Shown: positions 37,453 to 46,920 of the stretch, piece after piece
How positions within the stretch are numbered: the stretch's first letter is position 1
How the letters are laid out: each line of letters opens with the position of its first letter
NCBI RefSeq assembly: GCF_025837095.1
Contig: NZ_CP107551.1
Span: 3,342,668 to 3,406,667, forward strand
Direction of reading: 5' to 3'
Source: Rhodococcus sp. Z13
Lineage (GTDB): Bacteria; Actinomycetota; Actinomycetes; Mycobacteriales; Mycobacteriaceae
DNA: 64,000 nucleotides
Made by a program: the position numbers and the translations under genes
Notes under the pieces: model-generated
The model's input: the letters and a program-made list of their open reading frames with translations, nothing else
What the model was told of the DNA's origin: nothing
Databases searched by the model: none

Positions 37453-38850
37453 TCAGAGGGACCGGTCGCGGGTCTCGACGAGCGCCGCGGTGCAGATCAG
37501 GCTCACCAGGCCGATGCCGGCGAGCATGATCCCGATCGCGATGCCGCCGTAGGAGGCTGCGAGCGGGGCGGCGATCATCGGCGGGATGGCTCCACCGAGG
37601 ACGCCGGCGAAGTTGTAGCCGAGCCCGGCACCGGTGTAGCGGTAGCGGGTCGCGAACATCTCGGGAAGCAGTGCGCCGCAGGGGCCGTAGGCGATACCGA
37701 AGATGGCGAGGGTGATCGCCATGCCGAGCGCGAACGCGATCGGGGAGCCGGTGTCGAGGATCGGGAACAACACCAGTGCCCAGAGCACGGAGAACGCGCA
37801 CGACACCATGATGACCTTCTTGCGTCCGACGCGGTCGGAGTACAGCGCGGACAGCACGATCGCGAGACCGAAGACCAGCGACGAGGCGATACCGACCAGG
37901 AGGACGAAGGGCCGGTCGAAGCCGAGCGTCTTGGTCGCGTAGCTGGTCAGGTAGGCCGTGCCCATGTAGAAGAAGGCGAACATGATGGCCAGGGCACCGC
38001 CGGCGAGGAGGATCTCCTTGGCCTGGAAGCGCACGGCGTCGAGGAAGGGCAGGCGGCGCGGGGTCTCGGTGGTGGCGGGGGTGTTGCGGCGGGCCTCCTG
38101 TTCTGCACGGAGGCGGGCCTCCTGTTCTGCACGGAAGACGGGGGTCTCCTGGATGGCGAGGCGCATGTAGAGGCCGATGCCGACGAGAACGATGCTGAGC
38201 AGGAACGGGATCCGCCAGCCGTAGGTGAGGAAGGCCTCTTTGGTGTCGCCGAGGGCGAGACCGGTGAACAGGAAGGTGCCGCTCGACAGGGCGAAGGCGA
38301 TGGCGGGACCGAGCTGCGGGAACATCGCGTACAGGCCGCGTTGTCCCGGTGGCGCGTATTCGGCGGTGAGCAGGGTCGCGCCGGCCCATTCACCGCCGAC
38401 GGCGAAGCCCTGAGCGAAGCGCAGCAGTACGAGGATGATCGGCGCGGCGACACCGATGGTGCCGGCGCCGGGCAGCAGGCCGATGAGCAGGGTGGAGATG
38501 CCCATCAGCAGTAGGGTGGAGACGAGGGTCTTCTTGCGGCCGATGCGATCGCCGAAGTGCCCGAAGAGCATTGCACCCACGGGCCGGGCGATGAAGGCGA
38601 CGGCGAAGGTCGCGAAGGAGGCCACGGTGCCGGCGGTGGCTCCGAGCGCCGGGAAGAAGACGGTCGGGAACACCAGCGCTGCGGCGGTGCCGTAGATGAA
38701 GAAGTCGTAGAACTCGATCGTCGTGCCGATGCAGCTGGCGACGGCGACACGTCGGATACCGGGGCCCTCGGTGCGGGGCGCGGATCGGGTGGGCCCGGCC
38801 GGCCCGGTGATGGGGGGTTCGGCAGCCCCGGGGGTCGACACACTGGTCAC
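37453..38850 (-). CDS. MFS transporter, metabolite:H+ symporter (MHS/ProP-like) type
   Basis: 465 aa with about 12 membrane segments. MHS-family signatures are visible: [21 protein letters not shown] at the first segment, [11 protein letters not shown] in loop 2-3, [15 protein letters not shown] in segment 4, and the second GRKK in loop 8-9 ([10 protein letters not shown]). The family moves carboxylates, betaines and similar solutes with protons; the substrate is unknown. GTG start at 38850 has GGAGG six bases upstream. The central cytoplasmic loop contains a duplicated 8-residue unit, [16 protein letters not shown], encoded by a 24-bp tandem repeat near 38091-38138. Neighbouring acyl-CoA ligase genes suggest an organic-acid substrate (inference). 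Confidence 0.9.
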   Translation of the reverse strand: MTSVSTPGAAEPPITGPAGPTRSAPRTEGPGIRRVAVASCIGTTIEFYDFFIYGTAAALVFPTVFFPALGATAGTVASFATFAVAFIARPVGAMLFGHFGDRIGRKKTLVSTLLLMGISTLLIGLLPGAGTIGVAAPIILVLLRFAQGFAVGGEWAGATLLTAEYAPPGQRGLYAMFPQLGPAIAFALSSGTFLFTGLALGDTKEAFLTYGWRIPFLLSIVLVGIGLYMRLAIQETPVFRAEQEARLRAEQEARRNTPATTETPRRLPFLDAVRFQAKEILLAGGALAIMFAFFYMGTAYLTSYATKTLGFDRPFVLLVGIASSLVFGLAIVLSALYSDRVGRKKVIMVSCAFSVLWALVLFPILDTGSPIAFALGMAITLAIFGIAYGPCGALLPEMFATRYRYTGAGLGYNFAGVLGGAIPPMIAAPLAASYGGIAIGIMLAGIGLVSLICTAALVETRDRSL

Positions 38851-38914
38851 GGGAGTCCTCCGTTGTCCGTTCGAACCGCGGGCGTGAGCGCCTGACGCGG
38901 ATGAACGAAACGTA

Positions 38915-38971
38915 GTGACCCGGGTCACCCCCTCACTACCCCCGGAAGGGGGAGGCGGTGATCCGGGTCAC
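38915..38971. promoter_or_regulatory. Two palindromic operator-like sites upstream of the MFS gene
   Basis: GTGACCCGGGTCAC at 38915-38928 is a perfect 14-bp palindrome, and GTGATCCGGGTCAC at 38958-38971 is the same site with one change. The centres are 43 bp apart, about four helical turns, within 125 bp of the MFS start. The pairing suggests cooperative binding by a dimeric regulator; which one is unknown. Confidence 0.6.
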
Positions 38972-38996
38972 ATAGTGTGCCGAACGAACGAAATTG

Positions 38997-39545
38997 TCAG
39001 CGGCCGGCAGCGCCGGCGATTTCCGCCCTCATCTCGCGCCAGACCGTCGCATAGGAGTCGATGTTGGCGGCCGTGGCCCACGCCAGTGCACCGCCCTTGA
39101 TCTTCTGCAGGGCCTCGGCGAAGAGGTCCTGGTACCGCGACAGACGCGGCACGAACGCCGAGACGTCGTCGAAGAGGTTCTGCGCACGACGGTCGAGGTC
39201 GACGATGCCGTCGACGAAGCCGTCGGCGTCCGGGTCCTCGAGAAGACGTGCCAGCTCCTCGTCGAGCGGGAGGAACTGCTCGTAGAGCTCGGCGATGGAG
39301 CCCTCGTCGATGGACACCCGCTCGGCGTCGAGCTGGTCGTCCAGTTCGGCGATACCCGCATCGGTGAGGCCGATACCGCCGTCGTTCTCCGCGGCCTTGC
39401 CCTGGGCGACGAGCGCGGCCACCGCGGCCTCGCCGGCCGCCACCGACACACCGAGGTGCGCCGCGACCACCTCGGCCGTGACCTGCTTCTTCAGACGCAC
39501 CGTCTGCAGCAGCGCCAACTCGTCCACATTGCCTGCGAAGGCCAT
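38997..39545 (-). CDS. Conserved hypothetical protein with winged-helix-like N-terminus
   Basis: 182 aa, ATG at 39545 with GAGGAG six bases upstream. I do not recognise the family. The first ~70 residues read like a winged helix (LLQTVRLKKQVTAEVVAAHLGVSVAAGEAAVAALVAQGKA, then GIGLTDAGI), as in MarR-type readers. The rest is acidic and helical (LYEQFLPLDEELARLLEDPDAD, AFVPRLSRYQDLFAEALQKI). No enzyme motif, signal peptide or membrane segment is visible. It lies just upstream of the MFS gene on the same strand, with the two palindromes between them, so it could be a local regulator or a domain partner of a larger enzyme; neither is shown. Confidence 0.7.
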   Translation of the reverse strand: MAFAGNVDELALLQTVRLKKQVTAEVVAAHLGVSVAAGEAAVAALVAQGKAAENDGGIGLTDAGIAELDDQLDAERVSIDEGSIAELYEQFLPLDEELARLLEDPDADGFVDGIVDLDRRAQNLFDDVSAFVPRLSRYQDLFAEALQKIKGGALAWATAANIDSYATVWREMRAEIAGAAGR

Positions 39546-39645
39546 CGCCCACTCCTCGTCGCACCCGCCGGGCGCCCACGTCGTCTTCCGGAACCCGGAC
39601 GGATTCCGCCCCGATTCTGACGCACGACGAGCGCGGGTGGGTGGG

Positions 39646-40182
39646 TCACCCTCCTACGGTGCCCCTCGGCGGGACGGGGCACGCGTCGGCGGCCTCCGTG
39701 ACGACGGCCGGTTCCGTGGCGGCGGCCGGGCGGGCACCGGACTCCCAGGCCCGGCCGGTCAGCGGTTCGACGGTGGCGAGCGCGGCGAGTTCGTCGGCGG
39801 TGAAGGCCCGGCCCCGGCTGAGGAAGCGCACCCCTTCCGGGCTCTCGAGACTGAAGCCGGAACCGCGGCCGGGTACCACGTCGAGGACGAGGCAGGTGTG
39901 TTTCCACGCGTCGAACTGCGAGCCGGAGATCCACACCGGCACGGCGTCGGCGCCCTCCGGCGGGTCGGGGCGGGTCTCCCCCGCTCCGAGACGCAGGTCG
40001 AGGACACCGAGCAGGACGTCGCGGTCGCCGACGACGAAATCACCCTCGGGATAACACATCGGGGCCGAACCGTCGCAGCAACCACCCGACTGGTGCATCA
40101 TGAGCGGTCCGGTGCGCTGCGCGAGCCGGCGCAGCAGTGCGACGGCGCCGACGGTGGCCACGAGGCGGGGCGGGACGGTCAC
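39646..40182 (-). CDS. DUF779 family protein, aldehyde dehydrogenase partner
   Basis: 178 aa from GTG 40182, with AGGAAAGG eight bases upstream; the longer frame to 40494 overlaps the aldehyde dehydrogenase gene. The DUF779 signature is clear: LMMHQSGGCCDGSAPMCYP, with adjacent and spaced cysteines that could bind metal, then DVLLG, WISGSQFDAWKHTCLVLDVVPGRG and GFSLESPEG. The C-terminal ~60 residues are Ala/Pro-rich. Members are usually encoded next to AcoD/ExaC-type acetaldehyde dehydrogenases, as here; their function is not established. A strong hairpin lies between it and the dehydrogenase gene. Confidence 0.88.
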   Translation of the reverse strand: MTVPPRLVATVGAVALLRRLAQRTGPLMMHQSGGCCDGSAPMCYPEGDFVVGDRDVLLGVLDLRLGAGETRPDPPEGADAVPVWISGSQFDAWKHTCLVLDVVPGRGSGFSLESPEGVRFLSRGRAFTADELAALATVEPLTGRAWESGARPAAATEPAVVTEAADACPVPPRGTVGG

Positions 40183-40227
40183 GAACACGACCTTTCCTGA
40201 AAGTTCTCTTCCGGTGGGAACGACGAG

Positions 40228-40264
40228 GGCGCCTGCCCGTCCCCGGAGGGACGTGACAGGCGCC
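40228..40264. terminator. Two-tier hairpin between aldehyde dehydrogenase and DUF779 genes
   Basis: Outer arms GGCGCCTG / CAGGCGCC (40228-40235 and 40257-40264) enclose inner arms CGTCCC / GGGACG (40238-40243 and 40248-40253) with a CGGA loop. It begins just after the dehydrogenase stop at 40275. It may terminate or attenuate transcription into the DUF779 gene. Confidence 0.75.
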
Positions 40265-40274
40265 GACGGCCGGA

Positions 40275-41798
40275 TCAGAAGAAGCCCTGGGCCTTGGGGG
40301 CGTAGGAAACCAGGAGGTTCTTCGTCTGCTGGTAGTGGTCGAGCATCATGTGGTGGTTCTCGCGGCCGATACCCGACTGCTTGTAACCGCCGAAGGCGGC
40401 GTGGGCCGGGTACTGGTGGTAGGTGTTCGTCCACACCCGGCCGGCCTGGATGGCGCGACCGGCACGGTAGGCGACACCACCGTCGCGGGACCACACACCG
40501 GCACCGAGACCGTAGAGGGTGTCGTTGGCGATGGAGATCGCATCGTCGAAGTCCTCGAACGAGGTGACGGACACGACCGGACCGAAGATCTCCTCCTGGA
40601 AGATGCGCATCCTGTTGTCGCCCTGGAAGATCGTCGGCTGCACGTAGTAGCCGCCGGACAGATCGCCGCCGAGGTCGGCGCGCTCACCACCGGTGATGAC
40701 CTTCGCGCCCTCGCTCTTGCCGATCTCGATGTACGACAGGATCTTCTCGAGCTGGTCGTTGGACGCCTGGGCGCCGATCATCGTGTCGGTGTCGAGCGGG
40801 TCGCCCTGGCGGACGGCCTTGGTGCGGACCGCGGCGAGCGACAGGAAGTCGTCGAAGATGTCCCGCTGGATGAGGGCGCGCGACGGGCACGTGCACACCT
40901 CACCCTGGTTGAGGGCGAACATCGTGAAGCCCTCGAGGGCCTTGTCCTGGTAGTCGTCGTTCGTCGACATCACGTCGGAGAAGAAGATGTTGGGGCTCTT
41001 GCCGCCGAGTTCGAGGGTGACGGGGATCAGGTTCTGCGAGGCGTACTGCATGATCAGCCGGCCGGTGGTGGTCTCACCGGTGAACGCGATCTTGCGGATG
41101 CGCGGGCTCGAGGCAAGCGGCTTGCCGGCCTCGACACCGAAACCGTTGACGATGTTGACCACGCCCGGGGGCAGCAGGTCGCCGATGATCGAGATCAGGT
41201 GCAGGATCGACGCGGGGGTCTGCTCGGCGGGCTTGAGGACGACGGCGTTGCCGGCGGCCAGCGCGGGAGCGAGCTTCCACACCGCCATGAGGATCGGGAA
41301 GTTCCACGGGATGATCTGCCCGACGACGCCGAGCGGCTCGTGGAAGTGGTAGGCCACCGTCTCCGAGTCGATCTCGGAGATCGAACCCTCCTGTGCGCGA
41401 ATGGCTCCCGCGAAGTACCGGAAGTGGTCGATCGCGAGCGGGATGTCGGCGTTGAGGGTCTCACGGATGGGCTTGCCGTTGTCCCAGGTCTCGGCGAGGG
41501 CGATCGATTCGAGGTTCTCCTCGATGCGGTCGGCGATCTTGTTGAGGATCACCGCGCGTTCGGCGGGCGAGGTCTTCCCCCAGGCGGGGGCCGCCGCGTG
41601 GGCGGCGTCGAGGGCGAGTTCGATGTCCTCCTCGGTACCGCGGGCGACCTCGGTGAAGACCTGCCCGGTGACGGGGGTGACGTTCTCGAAGTACTCACCC
41701 TTCACCGGCGGCACCCACTGGCCGCCGATCCAGTTGTCGTACCGGGACTGGAACGACATGAGGGCGTCGGGCGAACCGGGACGGGCGTACACGGTCAT
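40275..41798 (-). CDS. NAD-dependent aldehyde dehydrogenase (AcoD/ExaC acetaldehyde dehydrogenase type)
   Basis: 507 aa, the usual length for this group. It oxidises acetaldehyde and related short aldehydes to acids with NAD+ in the cytosol. Visible: [20 protein letters not shown] at the N-terminus, [19 protein letters not shown], the glutamate motif LELGGKSP, and the catalytic cysteine in [14 protein letters not shown] (two Cys two apart, typical of AcoD/ExaC). The C-terminus has EEIFGPV and [29 protein letters not shown] 41798 is chosen because GGAG lies six bases upstream. The GAF regulator gene lies 97 bp upstream on the same strand, and the DUF779 gene follows. Confidence 0.93.
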   Translation of the reverse strand: MTVYARPGSPDALMSFQSRYDNWIGGQWVPPVKGEYFENVTPVTGQVFTEVARGTEEDIELALDAAHAAAPAWGKTSPAERAVILNKIADRIEENLESIALAETWDNGKPIRETLNADIPLAIDHFRYFAGAIRAQEGSISEIDSETVAYHFHEPLGVVGQIIPWNFPILMAVWKLAPALAAGNAVVLKPAEQTPASILHLISIIGDLLPPGVVNIVNGFGVEAGKPLASSPRIRKIAFTGETTTGRLIMQYASQNLIPVTLELGGKSPNIFFSDVMSTNDDYQDKALEGFTMFALNQGEVCTCPSRALIQRDIFDDFLSLAAVRTKAVRQGDPLDTDTMIGAQASNDQLEKILSYIEIGKSEGAKVITGGERADLGGDLSGGYYVQPTIFQGDNRMRIFQEEIFGPVVSVTSFEDFDDAISIANDTLYGLGAGVWSRDGGVAYRAGRAIQAGRVWTNTYHQYPAHAAFGGYKQSGIGRENHHMMLDHYQQTKNLLVSYAPKAQGFF

Positions 41799-41886
41799 GT
41801 GCATCTCCTGCAGCGTCGAGCGGTCGGGTTCTGTAATCCGGGGCATCCTCGGAGGGTGCCTGTGATCCCCGACACTACGAACGGAG

Positions 41887-41904
41887 ACGTTGCATCTACG
41901 TTGC
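41887..41904. promoter_or_regulatory. ACGTTGC direct repeat at the regulator/aldehyde dehydrogenase junction
   Basis: ACGTTGC occurs at 41887-41893 and 41898-41904, an 11-bp period that puts both on the same helix face, about 90-105 bp upstream of the dehydrogenase start. It overlaps the regulator stop codon, so part may be coding constraint. A regulator site is only a suggestion. Confidence 0.3.
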
Positions 41905-43194
41905 GAGCTGCCTGTCCAATCGGGTCATCATCGCCTCGACCTGCGCATACCGGGGCGAACCGGGGTCGAGGGTGGCCAGATAGGCCGACCACGCGGTGAG
42001 ATCGTCGCGGCCGTGGGCGGACGAGGTCCATCGGGCCAGCAGGTGCTCGTCGCCGCTGCGCAGCAGTGCGGCCTGCACCTTCGACCGCAGTTCGTCGCGG
42101 ATCTCCTCGATCCCCGGGGCGGTCGAGCCGGGCAGCACCTCGCCGGCGTAGAGACGCACCGCGGTGGCGGCGTCGCCCCGGTCGAGGGCGCGGCGCACGT
42201 CGGCGACATCGGACTCCAGGTCGGTGAGCAGCCGGTAGGGGCGCGACCCGAGATGTTCGGCGCCGAGCACCTTGCGCAGGCGCGACATCTCGGCGCGGAT
42301 GGTCACCGAGTCGAGCTCGCCCTCGTCGAGCAGCACCGCGAGGCGGTCCGAACTCAGGCCTTCCGGGTGGTCGGCGAGGATGAGCAGGATCTCGGCGTGC
42401 CGCCGGGACAGCCCGATGCGTTCGCGGCCGCGAAGCAGCGCGGGCCGGCCCGCGCCGAGCACCTCGACCCGGGGCCCCGTCGCCGGGACGAGGGGCAAGC
42501 CGTTCAGGGCGTGCAGCCGCAGTTCGGCCTCGGCGGCGGCCACGGTCGCCCGGACCAGTTGCAGCACCTCGGGAGCGGCGACGCGGTGTCCGCCGGTGAT
42601 GTCGATGGCACCCAGGATCCGCCCGCTGGTGGGGTCGTGGACGGGCGCCGCCGAGCAGCTCCAGTCGTGCACGGTCCGGTTGTAGTGCTCGGCGCCGAAG
42701 ATCTGCACGGAGTGGTCCACCGCGAGGGCGGTGCCCGGCGCGTTGGTGCCGACGCGGTCCTCGCTCCAGTCGGCGCCCTCGACGAAGCTCATGGCCAGGG
42801 CTCGGTCGCGGGCGGCATGGTCGCCCTCCACCCACAGCAGCCGTCCCTGCCCGTCGGTGATCGCGACGAGCAGTCCGCTGTCGGCGGCGTCCTCGACCAG
42901 CAGTTTGCGCACCACCGGGCGGATCAGCGACATCGGGTGCGTGGCGCGGTACTCCTCGAGGTCGCGGCCGGCGAGGAGGGCGGGCTGTTCGACCACGTCG
43001 GGGTCGATGCCGCTCTGCAGGCTCCGGCGCCACGATTCGTGCACGACGGGCCGGATCCCGTCGGGCCGGTTGCGGCCCCGGGCCGAGACGAAGGTGCCGT
43101 GCGCGCGGAGCAGGGCACGTGCGTGCGCTGTCACATCTGCTCCCGGGCACAGTGCCATCCAGGGATTGGTCGTCGCGATTCCACGATCGGTCAT
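41896..43194 (-). CDS. GAF-domain transcriptional regulator (AcoR-like N-terminus, no AAA+ domain)
   Basis: 432 aa. The N-terminal half matches AcoR-type activators: [17 protein letters not shown] near residue 50, then a GAF-like sensor ([71 protein letters not shown]). The sigma54-contact GAFTGA/AAA+ domain is missing. Instead the C-terminal ~150 residues look like a winged helix plus helical region ([50 protein letters not shown]), suggesting direct DNA binding. ATG 43194 has GGAGG nine bases upstream. Gene order regulator - aldehyde dehydrogenase - DUF779 suggests it controls that set in response to an alcohol, aldehyde or acetoin-like signal (inference). mftG ends 56 bp upstream. Confidence 0.85.
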   Translation of the reverse strand: MTDRGIATTNPWMALCPGADVTAHARALLRAHGTFVSARGRNRPDGIRPVVHESWRRSLQSGIDPDVVEQPALLAGRDLEEYRATHPMSLIRPVVRKLLVEDAADSGLLVAITDGQGRLLWVEGDHAARDRALAMSFVEGADWSEDRVGTNAPGTALAVDHSVQIFGAEHYNRTVHDWSCSAAPVHDPTSGRILGAIDITGGHRVAAPEVLQLVRATVAAAEAELRLHALNGLPLVPATGPRVEVLGAGRPALLRGRERIGLSRRHAEILLILADHPEGLSSDRLAVLLDEGELDSVTIRAEMSRLRKVLGAEHLGSRPYRLLTDLESDVADVRRALDRGDAATAVRLYAGEVLPGSTAPGIEEIRDELRSKVQAALLRSGDEHLLARWTSSAHGRDDLTAWSAYLATLDPGSPRYAQVEAMMTRLDRQLAT

Positions 43195-43250
43195 GTACCG
43201 GCGCCTCCTCACGGACACTGTAGTCCGGATCACACCGGACGCGGCAAGCG

Positions 43251-44711
43251 CTACGCCGCCCACCCCGCCGCGCGGTGGGCGAGCATCACCGCGGTGGCGT
43301 GCGGTCCACGGCTGGGGACCTGCGGAAACACCGAGGTGTCGACGACGCTCAGGCCGTCGATGCCGTGCACGCGGCACCGCGCGTCGACCACCGCGGTGGC
43401 GTCGTCGCCCATGCGGCAGGAACCCGACAGGTGCAGCGACGTCCCGAGGCGGGCGGTGAGCCAGGCGTCGTCGATCCCGCCGCGCCGCACGGCCGGGTCG
43501 AGGTCGGCGACGACGTCCGCCATCGCGGCGAGGAGGTCTCCTGCGAGCCGCACGCCGTCGCAGAGGTCGGCGCGGTCGTCCGGGTCGGAGAGATAGCGGT
43601 AGTCGAGCAGCGGCGGTGCGTACGGATCGTCCGGGTCGAGCACGATACGGCCGCGGCTGCGGGGGCGGGTGGCAACGACCCCGAGCACCGGGACGGTGAC
43701 GCCACTGCCCGGGATCGCCGAGTCGAACGGCACGGTGTAGGGCCGCAGTTCGAGTGCGTCGGTGTGCAGCACCGTCTCGAGGACGGGGACGCCGGTGGGC
43801 AGATCGTGCCGGTAGCGGTACGGGATCGCGATCTCCGGATGGTCGGAGAAGTCGCGGCCGACACCGGGCAGGTCGTACCGCACGTCGATCCCGGCGCGGC
43901 GGAGTTCGTCGGCGGGGCCGATACCGGAGAGCATGAGCAGGTGCGGGGAGCGCACCGCCCCGGCGCTGACGATCACCCGGTCGGCGGCCACCCGGCGGAG
44001 GCCTTCGGTGCCGATCACGTCGACACCGACGGCGCGGCCGCCCGCCACGACGATGCGGGTGACCCGGCTTCCGGTGGCGACGGTGAGATTCGGCCGGTGC
44101 AGCACCGGCACCAGGTGGGCGAGCAGCGGGCCGGTGCGGACGCCGTCGCGGACGTTGAGCGGAACCGGCCCCACCCCGTCCGGTCCCGGTGCGTTGAGGT
44201 CGTCGACCGGGACGTGCCCGGCCCGCTGTGCGGCGTCGAGGAAGGACCGGGAGACGGGATGCCTGCGGTCCGCGGGCACGCGGGAGACCGGGACGGGCCC
44301 GGAATCGCCGTGCAGGTCGCCGGTGAAGTCGGTGTCGGTCTCGATCGCGCGGAAGTACGGGAGCACCTCGTCGTAGGACCATCCGGCGGGCCACGCGTCG
44401 AAATCGGCCGGCCGGGCACGCACGAAATAGGCACCGTTGAGGGCGCCGCAACCGCCGAGCACCCGGCCGCGAGTGACGACCGTGGCGACGCGTTCGGTCA
44501 GCTGCGCCGGGAAGATCGTCGTCCAGGTACTCTCCGGACCGACGGGAAGTGTTGCGGCATCGCGTATCTCGCGTGGGACACCGGATGCGAAGCCGTCGCC
44601 CTCCTCGAGCAGCAGGACGGTGCGCTGCGGGTCGTCGCTCAGCCGGGCGGCGAGCACGCATCCGCAGCTCCCCCCGCCGACCACGACGACATCGGCGTGT
44701 TCCGGGAGCAC
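43251..44711 (-). CDS. mftG: MftG, mycofactocin-associated GMC oxidoreductase
   Basis: 486 aa FAD enzyme of the GMC family. MftG is reported to reoxidise reduced mycofactocin and pass electrons toward respiration. Visible: the dinucleotide fold DVVVVGGGSCGCVLAARLS, GMC signature TRGRVLGGCGALNGAYFVRARPADFDAW, second GMC signature SAGAVRSPHLLMLSGIGPADEL, and the C-terminal active-site region LHLSGSCRMGDDA then VDTSVFPQVPSRGPHATAVMLAHRAA. GTG start at 44711 lies one base past the mftF stop, so the two are translationally linked. Position in the mftEFG operon supports the name over a choline or glucose oxidase-like GMC. Confidence 0.93.
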   Translation of the reverse strand: MLPEHADVVVVGGGSCGCVLAARLSDDPQRTVLLLEEGDGFASGVPREIRDAATLPVGPESTWTTIFPAQLTERVATVVTRGRVLGGCGALNGAYFVRARPADFDAWPAGWSYDEVLPYFRAIETDTDFTGDLHGDSGPVPVSRVPADRRHPVSRSFLDAAQRAGHVPVDDLNAPGPDGVGPVPLNVRDGVRTGPLLAHLVPVLHRPNLTVATGSRVTRIVVAGGRAVGVDVIGTEGLRRVAADRVIVSAGAVRSPHLLMLSGIGPADELRRAGIDVRYDLPGVGRDFSDHPEIAIPYRYRHDLPTGVPVLETVLHTDALELRPYTVPFDSAIPGSGVTVPVLGVVATRPRSRGRIVLDPDDPYAPPLLDYRYLSDPDDRADLCDGVRLAGDLLAAMADVVADLDPAVRRGGIDDAWLTARLGTSLHLSGSCRMGDDATAVVDARCRVHGIDGLSVVDTSVFPQVPSRGPHATAVMLAHRAAGWAA

Positions 44712-44712
44712 G

Positions 44713-46131
44713 TCAGCTCCGGATGTCGGGGACCAGCGCGGAGACCTGCCGCGCGTCGAACGCGCCCTTCCACAGTCCCGCCCCGTAGGCGAGATCGTCG
44801 AGTCGCTTGTAGAGCAGATAGCGGACGGGGTCGAGACCGCCCTCCTCGCGGTGCGAGTACCAGTCCCAGATCCCTTCCGCCGCAGCGAATGCCAGGACGG
44901 TGCGACGTACCCTGCGGGAGAACAGCGATGCGACGAGCGTGACCGGCCAGTAGTGCCGGCACAGCGCGGACGCCACCTGCCCCAGCCCTCCGGCGAGGCC
45001 CTGAGCGGCGAGCCGCGCGGCGAGACGGTCGCGACCGTCGAGTCCGGCGAACATGCGCCGCAACCGGACGAAGACGACCATCTGGGTCAGCAGCGCCGCG
45101 AGCACGCCGATGCGGGTGCACGTCGCGATCGCCAGGCACGCGATCAGGGTCCACACCGACATCACCATCGGTGGCACGGTGCCGGGATGCCGTTCGGCGA
45201 GCGGTGCGGCCCCCGTCCCGTAGAAGGCCTTGCGGGTCAGCCATTTCCGGAATCGGATGCGGTGGTCGTGGGCGACCCAGGCGATGGGTTCGTAGCGCAA
45301 CCGCCAGCCCGCCTCCTGCAGGCGACGGCACAGGTCGACGTCCTCGGCGACGTGCAGGCGTTCGTCGAAGCCACCGGCCTCGACGAGGGCGGACCGGCGC
45401 ACGATCAGGGCGGCGCTCGGAACGTAGGAGACGGGGCCGCCGGCGATCACCGCGGATTCGCGGCGTCCGAGGTCCAGCGACGACCGCGCGTGCTCGTAGC
45501 GCGCCAGGGCACCGCTCTCGGGGTCGAGGGCGACGATGCGGGGGGCGACGAGGGCGACAGCCGGGTCGGTGAAGTGCCCCAGCGACCGTTCGAGCCAGCC
45601 GATCCTCGGCACCACATCGGAGTCGAGGAAGGCGACGAACTCGGTTGTGGCCTGCTGCAATCCGGTGTTCCGCGCGGCGGCGGGACCCCGGGCGGTCCCG
45701 TGCCGGAGCACCCGGACACGACCCCGCTCGGGGGTCTCGACCGGGACGTCGGAGCCGTCGTCGACGACGATCACCTCGTGGCCCTCGAGGGCGGCCAGCA
45801 ACCGGTCGAGCCCCGCCGGATTGTCCTTCACGGGCACGACGATCGTGACCTCGGAGGTGGGCGGCAGCTTCGTCGGCCGGGGGTTGCCGATGCCGGCGTC
45901 GAGCAGGCGGCGGGCGACCGCGGCGCTCTGCGCGTCGACGACCTCGAGGAAGTCCTCGTCGATCATGGCCGCGGCGGCGGGGGCGAGCTTGAGCATGCGG
46001 GTGGGTGAGCCGCCGACGAGGACGCGGCCGCCGGCGTAGCTGCGCACGCGGGGGTCGATGCGCACTCCGAAGCCGTCGGGGAGCCGGGCCGTTCGGGTCT
46101 GTGCCGCCCGAGGGGACGTCGCCTGACTCAC
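44713..46131 (-). CDS. mftF: MftF, mycofactocin glycosyltransferase
   Basis: 472 aa. Family-2 glycosyltransferase that adds glucose units to the peptide-derived mycofactocin core. An N-terminal ~85-residue region ([30 protein letters not shown]) typical of MftF precedes the GT2 domain: [52 protein letters not shown], and the acceptor-side [21 protein letters not shown]. Two hydrophobic segments near the C-terminus ([18 protein letters not shown] and [14 protein letters not shown]) suggest membrane attachment. The GTG start at 46131 overlaps the mftE TGA stop and has GGAGGGAA upstream; the longer open frame is antisense-like filler. Confidence 0.93.
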   Translation of the reverse strand: MSQATSPRAAQTRTARLPDGFGVRIDPRVRSYAGGRVLVGGSPTRMLKLAPAAAAMIDEDFLEVVDAQSAAVARRLLDAGIGNPRPTKLPPTSEVTIVVPVKDNPAGLDRLLAALEGHEVIVVDDGSDVPVETPERGRVRVLRHGTARGPAAARNTGLQQATTEFVAFLDSDVVPRIGWLERSLGHFTDPAVALVAPRIVALDPESGALARYEHARSSLDLGRRESAVIAGGPVSYVPSAALIVRRSALVEAGGFDERLHVAEDVDLCRRLQEAGWRLRYEPIAWVAHDHRIRFRKWLTRKAFYGTGAAPLAERHPGTVPPMVMSVWTLIACLAIATCTRIGVLAALLTQMVVFVRLRRMFAGLDGRDRLAARLAAQGLAGGLGQVASALCRHYWPVTLVASLFSRRVRRTVLAFAAAEGIWDWYSHREEGGLDPVRYLLYKRLDDLAYGAGLWKGAFDARQVSALVPDIRS

Positions 46132-46826
46132 CGAAGTCTTCCCTCCGTTCCCGGGCACCATCGGGTGACCTGCGCGGTCGCCCGTTCCACCAGATTCGCG
46201 AACAGTCGGGCGCCGAGTTCCGCTGTGGCCTCGCTCGGATCTCCCAGTATTCCGTTCGCAGACACCGAAACGATACCGGTTTCCCGCAGCCGGGGCATCA
46301 GTGTGCCGATGGGTTCGGTGGCCCCCGGTTCGGCGCGGCTCAGGTCCACCGAGCCGGGTGCGAGGTGCAGCAGTAGGCTCGTCTCGGTGACGCCGGCGTG
46401 GGCGTCCGCGCCGGGGACCGCACACGGGATCCAGGCGGCGTCGCGACCCTCGTAGCGCAGCAGGGTCACGGCCTCGAGCAGGGCGTGGGCGTTGCCGCCG
46501 TGCCCGTTGACGAACACCACCCGTTTCGCCCACCGGCACACCGACCGGCCGTACTCGACGAGGAGCAGCTTCGTCGCCTCGGCACCGATCGACACGGTGC
46601 CGGGGAACCCTTCGTGTTCCCCGCTGGCCCCGTAGGTGACGGGCGGAGCCACGACGACGCCGGGGAGAGCTGCGGCGACGGCGGAGGCGACGGACGAAGC
46701 GATCCGGGTGTCGGTGTCCAGCGGCAGGTGGGGGCCGTGCTGTTCGAACGCACCGACGGGCACGGCCACCGTCACCCGGCCGGGTTCGATGTCCGGCCAG
46801 TAGGCATCGGCGAGCTCCCGTGTCAC
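46128..46826 (-). CDS. mftE: MftE, creatininase-family peptidase of mycofactocin maturation
   Basis: 232 aa. Metal-dependent amidase that releases the modified C-terminal Val-Tyr unit from MftA after MftC has acted. Metal-binding motifs of the creatininase fold are visible: [19 protein letters not shown] (Glu, His, Asp), [13 protein letters not shown], and a C-terminal [16 protein letters not shown] 46826 is the start: it begins the conserved sequence [13 protein letters not shown]. No Shine-Dalgarno is present, but TAGCAT sits seven bases upstream, as expected of a leaderless transcript. First gene of mftEFG, divergent from the acetyltransferase gene. Confidence 0.92.
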   Translation of the reverse strand: MTRELADAYWPDIEPGRVTVAVPVGAFEQHGPHLPLDTDTRIASSVASAVAAALPGVVVAPPVTYGASGEHEGFPGTVSIGAEATKLLLVEYGRSVCRWAKRVVFVNGHGGNAHALLEAVTLLRYEGRDAAWIPCAVPGADAHAGVTETSLLLHLAPGSVDLSRAEPGATEPIGTLMPRLRETGIVSVSANGILGDPSEATAELGARLFANLVERATAQVTRWCPGTEGRLR

Positions 46827-46920
46827 CGGACCGATGCTAGGGGGTGCGAGGGCAGCGGCGAAACCCGGTGGTCCCCGCGGGGCGACCCGCCCCGCAGGGT
46901 CCGATCTGTACGCTTTCCGG
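46827..46920. promoter_or_regulatory. Bidirectional mftE / acetyltransferase promoter with inverted repeat
   Basis: 94 bp between two GTG starts, neither with a Shine-Dalgarno. A -10-like TAGCAT (46839-46834, minus) ends seven bases before the mftE start, and TACGCT (46909-46914, plus) ends six bases before the acetyltransferase start, so both may be leaderless. Between them is a perfect 8-bp inverted repeat GCGGGGCG / CGCCCCGC (46877-46884 and 46888-46895, 3-nt spacer), an operator or hairpin candidate. Confidence 0.5.

Noticed and set aside
36938-38389. Long minus-strand frames overlapping the MFS and FadD genes (also 35671-37098)
   Set aside because: Out-of-frame translations, Arg/Pro/His-rich, with no motifs; the overlapping frames encode clear transporter and ligase motifs.
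43195-44661. Upstream part of the 921-residue frame that contains the GAF regulator
   Set aside because: The upstream half is the shadow of mftG. The real regulator starts at ATG 43194 with a ribosome binding site.
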